NCBI GenBank assembly: GCA_003024175.1
Contig: MDYQ01000043.1
Span: 62,001-126,000, forward strand
DNA: 64,000 bases
Reading direction: 5' to 3'
Origin: Planoprotostelium fungivorum
Lineage: Eukaryota; Evosea; Variosea; Cavosteliida; Cavosteliaceae
The notes below the pieces were generated by a model. That model was not told the origin of the DNA and did not search any database. It saw only the letters and a list, made by a program, of their open reading frames with translations. Of this stretch, positions 54,801-64,000 are shown piece by piece. Within the stretch, counting starts at the first letter, position 1, and the number at the start of each line of letters is the position of its first letter. The position numbers were made by a program, and so were the translations under genes.

Positions 54801-57800
54801 GAGATCTACGGCGAATGAAGGAGATCACAATGATTGTAGATGATAGTGTAGAAAAGATACGGATGTTGAGGTGAACTCTGAAACGAATGATCGTGCTGTC
54901 TCATCACTCGTATCAACTCCGCGACCAACTGCAACGGATCAGGATGTATCGATACAGTGATATCACTCACCATGACGCAAGTTTTTGAATCGAATCCTGG
55001 AGAGAAAGAGCCTTCTCTGTTCTCTGAGAGGGAGAGATGGTGGACGAGTGACATGAATCGACTGAACTCTTCCATTTCTTCCCTGCTCTCTACCCTTCCA
55101 TCCATTAATCTGTTCTCTGTCATCCTCTATCGTCTTTCATTCCATTCACTTGATGAAGAGCTCCCTCGTATGTTTCGATTGCACGAGAACGTGTTGCTGA
55201 TGGGGTGTACTGCAGTGATCTCTCATCCCTCGGATTCTCTTCGAACTTTCTGTGTGTTTCTGTTGGTGTCTCATCATCCTGTCGAATTGTGCGGAAGGAT
55301 GGATGCATCGTATGATGTCCCACTCTCGTCGTTCTTCTCCTGTCATAATGATCAATTCCGTCTCTTCTCATTCTTCTCACCCGAGTGAAGGACTTGATCA
55401 ACTGTGAATCCTTCTAACGAATGCAATATCTTGACATTGTCCTTATCTTCCTTTGATGGCTCGGAATCGATCTTTCCATACACTCGCACTGCTCTGACCT
55501 GACATAATCAGATGATGACATCTCGATATAAGCAGAGACGGATGTCCTTTCAAGGTAATGAATGTGTCACCTCCACATGAAACTGATAGTGAAGATTTGC
55601 CTCCATTGGAACGTACATAGACTCGTCCTTTACGTCTTCGAACGGATTTGGGACGTAAAGTCTCAAATCGAAAGATAAGAGTACGAAGATCTACATGATA
55701 TCAGTGACGAGATACTTTCGCTCAGATCTCACGGCGGTCAGATCGCATCTGATCTCTTGTGACGTGTGAGGGAGATCTGTTGAAAGTGTCACAACACATC
55801 AACCACTCGTCCTTACATGTCATCAGCGTCAGCAGTCGTTCTCTCGTATTCCTCAAGCGATCGGCCAGGTCTAAACCTGTACCCCCTCCTCTCCTCTTGA
55901 CGATCTCTTCTCTCTCCAACGTGACCCTCAGCATCCGAACGCACGGAATCGACAGTACGGATCTCATGGATTGGATCTCAATGAAGATGGCATCCACCAC
56001 TTGATTTCTATACAAGAGACGATGATATCGACTCTCTGTCGTAGTTCAGATCTTCTCTCTCCACGATAGTTCACCCGTGATCATTCGTGCCATCTGCTCC
56101 ACTGCAGTCTTACGAACATCGTCTTGTAATGTTTTCGTTAAGAAGATGTTCTGCAATTCTACAAAGTGAGATTCCTGATGTCATCAACGATGCGTGTGAG
56201 ATGAGCTCTTTGTTCGAACCTTCATCGATGGGACGGATCCACTCTTCTTCGTGTGAAGGTCGTTGCATTGAAACGCTTCGTTCGTGTTCCATTCCAGTCC
56301 ACTGCCTCTGAATCGTTGAAAGATCTCTCTCAGTTTGTCTCTTCCTATCCTTCTGATCCTATTGCAACGTTCAACTTCTACTGATCTATACAAATATCTC
56401 ACCATGGTTGCTGATGGTAGAGAAACCTGATGTGGGCCAAGATCTACCATTCATCACGTCAATTCACTTTCAGAAGATTCAAAGTTTCACCTGCTCTTCG
56501 ACCGACGCTGATTCGAGCAGATAATGGAGAGAAGCTGATTCGCATGAGTCCCTCGTGCATGAGAATACATCTCACCGAATAGAGCGGAACCATAGGTGAT
56601 ATCCCCCACTTGGAATTGAAGGGCCAAGATGATTTCCTTCGATCCTTGATTCATCTTCCACTCGTAACCCTCCATCAACTTCACAAACAATCCTCTCGCC
56701 AGTAGACCTGTCTGCTCATCGTTCGTCTTCGTTCTTCACTCTCCCTCTCACCCTTTCGTCGTTCATTGCCATCTGTGTGATCTCCTTCATCATGCGTTGA
56801 GTGCACAGCATGTCTCTCAGCTCCTTCGTGGATAATCTCTGCATCAGCTCTACATAGATCAACTCTCGAATGTCTGCGTAGCGGTGCCGTAGGAGCAGAG
56901 ATAACAAGTCCACTCCCTCCTCTACGTGGGACGATGCCAAGTGACAGACGAGATGGATGGTGTAGCGGATAACGTAGATCGGTTCGTGTACGTACGCGAT
57001 ACTGTCCAACATGTCTCTGATGTCCGATGCTTGTCTCACACTCTCTCGATAATCGGTACATTTTGTGATCCATCGAGAAGTCCTCTGATTGCGATCTAAT
57101 CGCTGCAATTCGTTCGTTTCACAGTGAGATGAAGTATCGCACCTCTCTGATGTCTCTGACGAGGGGGCTGATATAAGATAACAGATTGGCCCTTATTTGA
57201 GGATAGCAGTAATGAACGGACTCACTGAGAATCGTTCTACACAACTCATCCACCACACCATCGGGTATCTACGACGTAGTCAAATCGAATGAACAAACGT
57301 CATCTCACCTGACTACAAACTTCTTCCGGTGGCCATAGGTGAAGCAGATCACTCGTAAACTCCACGATGGACACGTACATCTCATCATATTCTCCCTTTT
57401 CTCCCATCATCTTGTATATATCGGACAGAGAGCTGATGTACATCTCTGCTCTATGAACTGTGAGTGAGTGTCTCGTTCTATCATATCTCACCCCTTACAT
57501 CCCACAGCTAGTCTCTCCATTCGAATGAGAGGAAACCACAGTCTCATCGCGTTCAATAGATTCGACGCCGAATCACGTCCGCGAGGGAGGAGAGAGGAGA
57601 GCTCCGTGTAGAATATGTGCAGCCAGTTACACAGTGAATCGATGGATAAGAACGATGTATGACCATCGTGCGTGATACCACTGGCAGATGTACTCTGAAT
57701 GAATGCCATTGTCATATTGTCCCCAAACAGATGGATGCAATCCAGAGAGTCTGAGAACAAAACTCGGTCACTCGCCGACATCAGTGAGAATAATTTCTGT

Positions 57801-58610
57801 CATGGGTGAACGATCGAAGAGAGGAGAAATCACCTGTGGAATGTCTGAATGCATGGAGAGGATGTAAGAGCCGTAATTGAAGTGAGTGTTACTGACGGAA
57901 AGATATTCTGAACACTCCAAGCAGGCTTCTCTCAACAGAATGTCATCTTTGAGACCCATCTTGATACTCATTCGGTAGAAGACGTTGTGCATGCTTCCCC
58001 TCTCTTCCATCTTGGTGATGATCGGTTCTATTTGGAAGGGGTCCGTGGTCACCTCCACGCTGAAACTCTCTTCGATCTTCATGGGTCTTCTCTCGTCGTG
58101 AATGTAGTAATTGGATCTGTCGGGTGAGGAGAGGTTTGATAGGATGGCTTGGATCATGTCTTCGGTGCGTTTGCTGATCTGGAGACGATCACCACTTTGA
58201 AGAAAGTCTTGAAAGAATTCTAATCCTCCTATCGCATTTAATTCTGTGGATCCTTGAGGATGCTGTGCACCATTAGATAACGTCTTCATGTATGATCGGC
58301 CCACTTTTGATATTTCGAGAATCAAAGACAAGACTTCTGATTCCATGGGTACCTATGTTGCACATCAGCGCGGGAATCTCACTCAAAGTTGGCTTACTAT
58401 CGATCTATTGAACCATTTCAAAAGGTTGATCAATAATTCCTCGTCGTGGATGATCTCGGTGAGGTGAATCAATCCGCCCTGAAGCTTGAATGATATAGAT
58501 GATAGGCTGCTGCATCTGACCGACTCATCGTCTGATACTGAGATACGTCATCCGATGATCCGGAGGCTGATCTCACCCAATTGAGTGATCAGCCAACGAT
58601 CGAGGGGCAT
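51843..58610 (-). CDS. RTTN: Rotatin-like armadillo/HEAT protein (centriole assembly)
   Basis: Very long alpha-solenoid gene, about 6.8 kb with some 30 short introns. The N-terminus MPLDRWLITQLG, then VRCSSLSSISFKLQGGLIHL, TEIIHDEELLINLLKWFNR and VPMESEVLSLILEISKVGRS parallels the rotatin N-terminal motif ([20 protein letters not shown] followed by LNLLSRLVK). GGLEFFQDFLQSGDRLQIS continues as in rotatin (GAVEFLSKL). The remainder is helix after helix (FHTDLLHLWPPEEV-like, REELVDWMKSAWPIVISDKQ, LIHLCMQSLALSPILRSAMQ), ending EEMQQYIKMKETEKLSPRYV, NLMKRGTKELKGVVLRLIKI. Rotatin sits at the proximal centriole and is needed to build full-length centrioles. The assignment rests mainly on the N-terminal region. 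The start is the ATG 172 bp from the divergent annexin. Confidence 0.72.
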
Positions 58611-58782
58611 CGCAACACCTGTGACAAATTGTGCCGTTAAGTCGTTGTAGATGAAATTTAAACACAATCACGGGCATTTTTCCGTGTGCATCGTACACAC
58701 AACCGCACGAGAAGGCACATCTCTTCGGTGTCCTCTCTTCTACTCTGTAAGATCATCCTCTAGACCACCAGCGACTGAGAAC
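58611..58782. promoter_or_regulatory. Shared upstream region, rotatin / annexin
   Basis: 172 bp between divergent ATGs. It includes the palindrome-like gggcatttttccgtgtgcat and the cgtacacaca tract. No recognised factor site. An E2F-like TTCCCGCGC (minus strand, about 58366-58375) lies just inside a rotatin intron. Confidence 0.35.
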
Positions 58783-61148
58783 ATGTACGGCGGAGGTTAC
58801 CCACCCGCAGGACAGCCAGGTTACCCTCCTCAGGGTGAGTCTTCGTTTTATTTCGATCTTCATCCTTCGAGTTGAAATGTCTCGAGAGATTGTTCCATAT
58901 CGCCTCATGGATCCATCTGAATCAAATCAGGACAACCAGGAGCTTACCCTCCACAACAAGGTTACCCACCTGCCGGACAACCCGGTGCTTATCCACCTCA
59001 GCAAGGTTATCCACCTCAGCAGGGCTACCCTCCTCAGCAAGGTTATCCACCTCAGCAAGGTTATCCACCTCAACAGGGTTACCCTCCCCAACAGGGCTAC
59101 CCTCCCCAACAGGGCTACCCTCCTCAGCAAGGATATCCACCGCAGCAGGGTTACCCTCCACAACAGGGCTACCCTCCCCAGGGCTACCCTCCTCAGCAGG
59201 GTTACCCTCCCGCTCAGCCAGGTTACCCTCCCGCTCCCTACGGAGCACCAGCAGGTGGAGAAAAAAGGCGGGAAAATCACGTGACACTGTACAGGGTACC
59301 CTCCAGCCGGAGCTCCCGCACCTTACGGAGCCCCCGCTCCCTATGGAGCCCCCGTTGCCGTCGTTACGACCTACGCTGTTGGTGCGTACGACATCATCCT
59401 TTCATCATTTCACCTCTACCCAATCACTGACGTGATACAGGTAGCTACGGAACCTACGGATTTGACCCCAAGAGAGATGCAGAGACGCTGCGTGCGGCCA
59501 TGAAGGGTGAGAGTCTAGAGTGTTCACGATAAAAGAGATTGACGAGGGAAAGGTCTGGGAACGGACGAGAAGATGCTCATTCGCGTGTTGGGATGCAGAT
59601 CGAACGCAGAGAGATTGCAGATCGCCACGGCTTACCACCAGATCTACGGAAAGCACCTCGAGAAGGCACTCGACGACGAGACCAGCGGAAACTTCTGCAA
59701 GCTCCTCAGACGTCTCGGTGAGTCAATGTCTCTCTCTATCCTTCATCTCTCTATCCTTCATCTCTCTATCCTTCATCTCTCTATCCTTCATCTCTCTATC
59801 CTTCATCTCTCTATCCTTCATCTCTCTATCCTTCATCTCTCTATCCTTCATCTCTCTGATCAGGTCGTGAAGATCCTTTTCTATCTTTTATCTTTCACTC
59901 ACGATCTGAACGTCATCGTGTCGATTTGAACGTAACGACATCCTTTGTTCTTCTTTGCGATGCAAGATGAGAACGTCAAGTGAGAGAGACTGAAGAGTAC
60001 AGTGAGACCCACTCACATCATCAAGTCCGATCACCTGCACGAAGCTATGGCAGGAATGGGAACCAAGGACAGATGGCTCATCGATGTCTTGACTCAGACC
60101 TCTAACGCGTGAGTGATGATCATGTCGATTCAGATGGAGGAGAGAGCTGAATGGATGCAGTGAGCTCCAGGCCATCAAGACCGCTTATCAGCAGGATTAC
60201 GGATCCAATTTGGAACATCGCATTCGCAGCGAGACCTCTCACAACTTCAAGAAGGCTCTCGATCACCTCATCCGAGTGCGTATCTCACTTTCTTCTTTGT
60301 CATCGTCAAGACATGATCATCATCACCCGTGACATCATCACATGGGATGTGATCATCATGATGATGATCCGATGGTGTGTCTGTTCTAACGTGTGCGTAG
60401 GGATGCCGTGAGGAGGGACCTGTGAACGATGCAGTGGCATCTGAAGATGCGAAGACGATCTACAAGGCCGGAGAGAAGAAGTGGGGAACGGACGACGATA
60501 CCTTCATCAAGATCTTCACCTCTCGCTCTGCCGCTCACTTGCAGGCCGTCAACAAGTGAGATCCATCTCTTAATTATGTCTTTACTCTCTATCTTTGTTC
60601 TCTTTTATCCTTCTTCTCTTCTCTCTCTATCGTTATTCTCTTCCATTCTCATCTATCATCTACTTATTCTCTTCTTATCTATTCTACTTATTCTCTTCTC
60701 TTCTTATCTATTCTACTTATTCTTTTCTTGTTATTGTCTCTCATCCACTCCAGCCACTACATCAGAAACCGTGGAAAGACAGTTCTCGTGAGTGAACGAA
60801 TGCACATCACCATAGACTAACGGAGACAGGATGCCATCAAGAACGAGACGTCCGGTGACTACAAGGACCTCCTCCTCGCCTGTTGCACCATGAGAGAGGT
60901 GAGATAGAAGAGAGTCGAGAGAACTGACCTCTCATCAGCAATACTTTGCCGAGCGTCTTCACACCTCCCTGGCTGGTATCGGAACCTCTGATGCCGTTCT
61001 GGTGTACATCCTGGCCATTCACGATAGACCTCAGCTGCAGGCCATCGCCAGATGCTACCAACAGAAGCACGGACACACCCTAGAGCACGACATCCGTGGT
61101 GACACCAGTGGACACTACAAGGATCTCATCATGGAGCTCCTCAGATAA
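58783..61148 (+). CDS. Annexin with PGYPPQ-repeat tail (annexin A7-like)
   Basis: Calcium-dependent phospholipid-binding protein. Start [17 protein letters not shown], then about 15 copies of QGYPPQ-type hexads and APYGAPA segments, as in synexin/annexin A7 of Dictyostelium and animals. Four annexin repeats follow: [37 protein letters not shown] (type II calcium loop GLGTDE); [60 protein letters not shown], ending [13 protein letters not shown]. Each repeat keeps a GxGTD-like loop. About nine introns. Two are long and built from pyrimidine-rich tandem repeats on the coding strand (59719-60002 and 60556-60755). The stop is 13 bp from the convergent WDR4 stop. Confidence 0.95.
59731..59850 (+). 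repeat. 15-nt pyrimidine minisatellite in annexin intron
   Basis: Eight essentially perfect copies of tctctctatccttca, followed by a partial copy. The unit would read LSILH repeatedly in one frame, but it sits between a clear donor after RRL and the acceptor before [10 protein letters not shown], so it is intronic. Confidence 0.92.
60556..60755 (+). repeat. C/T-rich intron with direct repeats, annexin
   Basis: A 200-nt intron, almost purely pyrimidine in its second half, with repeated ctattctacttattctctt blocks (about 24-nt unit, two to three imperfect copies). Donor gtgaga follows QAVNK and the acceptor precedes HYIRNRGK. Confidence 0.8.
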
Positions 61149-61161
61149 ACTTCTCTCTTCT

Positions 61162-62770
61162 TTATTTGCTCTCTTCCTTCTTCTCTTCTTTCTTCTCTTC
61201 CTTCTTCTCTTCTTTCTTCTCTTCCTTCTTCTGTTTCTTCTTCTCCTGCCACGCGGCCTCTTTGGCTTGGAACTCGTCGTTGGCCAACTTTCGAATGGAC
61301 TCGAGCGAGATACTCTTCTGCAATCTATCCAGCTCCTCCTCCGTTCCTTCTCTCCATCACTCTTCCACTCTCTCTTCCCTCTCTCACCTTCTATGACCAA
61401 GGCATTGATGGCATCCACGATGGGGTGGCTCGCTTCTACGTACTTTCCCTCCAGATTCTGATAGCGAACGACCTCTGGTTTCATTCCGTAGGCGTAGAGG
61501 CTTCCATCGGGGGCGAATTCAGCGCCGACGGCGAGGCTTTTCTCTTCTCTCCCGTAGGGGATCGTCTGGGCTCGGTTGAGAGAGCTCCTCTCGGTGTCCA
61601 GGTGGTAGATTTGGATGGACTTGACTCTGCGATCGATGAGGTGGATGCGATGATGAGATGATCACCCTTCGACGACGACGGCGATGGAACCATCTAAAGG
61701 AGAGTGGGATATTGACAGGACGTTTGCCTTCACTTTCTCCTGATGTCCATCATCAGAAGACGTCCATGATGATCTGACGCTCACCGATGCATCGAGGGTT
61801 TCGGTCTGTAAGAGTTGACCCGTCTTGTATTTCCACAGCCTCAGAGTTCCATCACTTCCACCAGAGATGAGAAGATCTTGACTGGCGGCAGGGATGACCA
61901 GACGAGAGACCAAGCTGGGTGGAGGTGAGATGAGAGAATGGAGGTGAGATGAGAGGATGTCGAATGGGAGGTACCTCGTGTGACCGAGACAGTATGATTG
62001 GATGTCAAAGGCGTTGGGGTAATGAGACACTCTGATCTTCTCGTCTCGATCGGCCGTCAAGATGAAGTCGTGGCGTGGAGATAACAACTGTTCGGTGGTG
62101 AGAGATGGATGGCTGTGTGATACTCACCATGTAGATGACCGTTGAACAGTGACCAAGCATGAGTTCGCTGGAGTCCATATCGGTGATGTTGCTCGAATAT
62201 ACATCTCCAAATTTGTCTGCGTAGATCACTCTCGAACCTCCATCTTGATGAGCTCCAAATTCGACGGTAGAAATCTTCTTCGTGTGTTTTCTGTCTTTCG
62301 TTTAGGGATACAGAGCGAAGTGTGTGATCATGTGATCTCAACTCGAGATGGATATGAATCTTCTCACTTGGTTGCAATGCATTTCCAAGATTCTGTAGAC
62401 CATACCTTAACTGCTTTGTCATCTCCAGCGGAGACTAGGTGCTTCCCTCCCTCATCGAAACTAAGGGTTCTTACGAGATCTGAATGTATACCACTGTGTA
62501 AGTCTTCTGAAGTGATCGTGGTTCCCTTACTGTTGAGGATCAGGACAGAATTAGGAAAATCACCTACACAAGATCTATGATGTGGAATCGATTCGATGTT
62601 GCAAAGGTAACGTATTTTCCTTGTGAATCAAAGCGAAGGAGGTGGATTGGAAGACGCTGCATGTTCGAGCTTGCTGATGTGTGAAATCTTTGAGATGTAA
62701 CCCGTTGTAATTCCGTGAATATTAACAATCGAAAGTGAGCACTGACGATCGTCATGAACGCTATGGACAT
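61162..62770 (-). CDS. WDR4: WDR4/TRM82, non-catalytic subunit of tRNA m7G46 methyltransferase
   Basis: WD40 propeller that partners METTL1/TRM8 to methylate G46 of tRNA. Start MSIAFMTIV, then RTLSFDEGGKHLVSAGDDKA, VKVWSTESWKCIATKTERKK, VIYADKFGDVYSSN, ELMLGHCSTVIYM, HDFILTADRDEKIRVSHYPN, SYCLGHTRYVSRLVIP and LLISGGSDGTLRLWKYKTGQ. The phrases LTADRDEKIRVS and CLGHTxxVSRL are near-diagnostic of the family. The C-terminus is a long Lys/Glu tract ending KKEESK. About eight introns. With TrmL and three tRNA genes the window holds several tRNA functions, though they are not adjacent. Confidence 0.92.
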
Positions 62771-62888
62771 TTATCAACCTCTAAAGTCATCTGTAGACCT
62801 CTCCTCTGAGCTCTATATCATCTCTTCACTCCTTCGTCCTTTCTAACCATTTCCTTCAAACGTTCAGATGGTGACAGCGGAGCACTTC

Positions 62889-64000
62889 TCACTTCATCTC
62901 CCTCTTCCATCGAACTTCATTCCAATCTACGTGATAAGGTACATCTTTATACAATTTCTGCCACAGTTCATACGGTATTCAACTATGACTTCCATTCACC
63001 TTGCTCTTCTTCAATCGCGAGATATCCACACCAGTGGCCACAGGATTCGTTACGTGCAGATCGGACAGATCAACTGTTGGATATAAAAAAATATCGAAAC
63101 ACATCAACTCTCTTCTCTCACAGATAAATATCTTCCCCAGATCAGGTGATACGAAGCTGACCTCCTCGTAGAGAACAAAATCGACTTCTAAAGTTCTGAT
63201 GTCTGCTGTCAGATGGACCCGAATAGAGAATGACGTTCACCTGTATCCACATTCTTCACTCAAGAATTGACAGAGGTGAGTGCACAGTGTGTACCTCTCC
63301 TTCATGTTTCGAAGGTTCTTCTTCACTCTGCTCTTCACGTTGGACAGAAGACTCGTCAATGATGCAAATTCTTCTTCGTTCAACTGGGAGAGAATGAACG
63401 AAAGACTCTCGTTCTCCTCACCTCTGTAACGTCGAAGACTTTCGATGGTATGTTGAGATGATGGGGTGTGATGATGTCGATGATCGATGTGGCACCGTTA
63501 CTCTTCACACCCAATACGGCTCGAATGTCTTTGAACGTCTCATCTAAAATGGGGCGTTCTAATCTATCGGTGTGTCGGACGATGGGAATCATCTGATGGC
63601 TCACTTTGTCTTCTTGAGAGATTGTTTGATGTCCTTCAGGTGAAAGAAGTCGAGTTCTTCTGATTTAACTCTCAGAGGAACACTGATGCGGGCTTCAGTG
63701 GGTGATGTGACGAGTAGTTCAAAGTCCTTCGATCATCAATCAACATCACATCATGTCGTCGATGATCACCTCTCTTCCCTCTATGAAGGGTTGCAGGAGG
63801 CTACTGATCCGAACTCCTTGGTCGAATATCTTTTCAATGTGATAAGCCTGCATCGATTCAGAGGATGGAGGACTTGAATGTCTCACCGTGTATTTGTGCA
63901 TCAACTCCACGATGATCTCGACTAACCCATAAGGTCGTTCGGGAGACCACCTCTCGTCTAACTCGGTCGAGTCTAAGCCCGCAAAATCCCCTTCCTCTTC
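62889..64000 (-). CDS. Unrecognised protein, 5' end beyond the window
   Basis: Minus-strand gene entering from the right edge. Readable exons include AYHIEKIFDQGVRISSLLQP, FELLVTSPTEARISVPLRVK, MIPIVRHTDRLERPILDETF, DIRAVLGVKSNGATSIIDII, LNEEEFASLTSLLSNVKSRV, ERYTLCTHLCQFLSEECGYR, TLEVDFVLYEEVSFVSPDLG, FDLSDLHVTNPVATGVDISR and finally LYKDVPYHVDWNEVRWKREM before TGA at 62891-62889. The mix of strands and helices and the even codon phase across six or more introns say it is a real gene. I do not recognise the family. It ends 118 bp upstream of the WDR4 start on the same strand. Confidence 0.6.

Noticed and set aside
58922-59287. Minus-strand Glu/Gly/Val-repeat ORFs across the annexin tail
   Set aside because: They are frame shadows of the PGYPPQ repeats; the plus-strand reading is a known annexin A7-type tail.
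59573-59929. ORF encoding repeated LSILH pentapeptides
   Set aside because: The 15-nt repeat lies between a good donor and acceptor. Joining the flanks gives an uninterrupted annexin repeat.
1-64000. Mobile elements, virus-like elements or toxin-like fossils
   Set aside because: No reverse transcriptase, integrase, transposase, capsid-like or terminal-repeat signature was seen in any frame. The only large inverted repeat carries tRNA genes.

Overview
The window is dense nuclear DNA from a free-living eukaryotic microbe. Nearly every gene is broken by many short introns of about 40-60 nt, mostly with GTGA or GTAA donors. Intergenic gaps are very small. Gene content points to an amoebozoan: a SH3-DHR1-DHR2 DOCK protein, an annexin with a PGYPPQ-type N-terminal tail like Dictyostelium annexin A7, and Zn2Cys6 factors outside fungi. 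Rotatin, FAM161-like, SFI1-like and NEK genes suggest a species that builds centrioles or flagella, unlike dictyostelids. A U12-type AT-AC intron also argues against dictyostelids. A variosean or protosteloid amoeba such as Planoprotostelium would fit, but that is inference. No LTR element, LINE, DNA transposon, virus-like element or CRISPR array was recognised.

Layout, left to right. 1-9.8 kb: rab7, an RCC1-like gene with a mitochondrial-type leader, a possible Rel/CSL/CudA-type DNA-binding protein, a small conserved ORF, a calmodulin-like EF-hand protein, a UBE2G1-type E2, mitochondrial-type beta-ketoacyl-ACP synthase and a FAM161-like gene. 9.8-23 kb: a coiled-coil gene, bacterial-type ribosomal protein uS13, a possible SLF2/CANIN gene, a 7-kb DOCK Rac-GEF and a Zn2Cys6 regulator. 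23-38 kb: an SFI1-like centrin-binding protein, a UvrD-type helicase, an ASPSCR1/TUG-like UBX protein, derlin, a small type I membrane protein, a TPR protein, a second Zn2Cys6 regulator and ZCCHC17. 38-49 kb: FAM13-type RhoGAP, MAD2, a CTP:phosphoethanolamine cytidylyltransferase-like enzyme, TrmL-type methyltransferase, intron-containing tRNA-Leu(CAA), a NEK kinase and a DESI/PPPDE protease. 49-64 kb: two inverted tRNA-Gly(GCC) genes, an 11-repeat ankyrin protein, rotatin, annexin, WDR4/TRM82 and an unrecognised gene cut by the right edge.

Genes mostly alternate in strand. Head-to-head pairs are separated by only about 65-115 bp and tail-to-tail pairs by 0-135 bp. An E2F-like octamer (GGCGGGAA) lies close upstream of several cell-cycle and centrosome genes, hinting at a shared cell-cycle programme. 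The genes otherwise form no single pathway. Loose themes are centriole, cilium and mitosis (FAM161-like, SFI1-like, NEK, MAD2, rotatin), mitochondrion (KAS, uS13, RCC1-like, UvrD-like), ER quality control (derlin, UBE2G1, TUG/UBX), tRNA modification (TrmL, WDR4) and small-GTPase signalling (Rab7, DOCK, FAM13).
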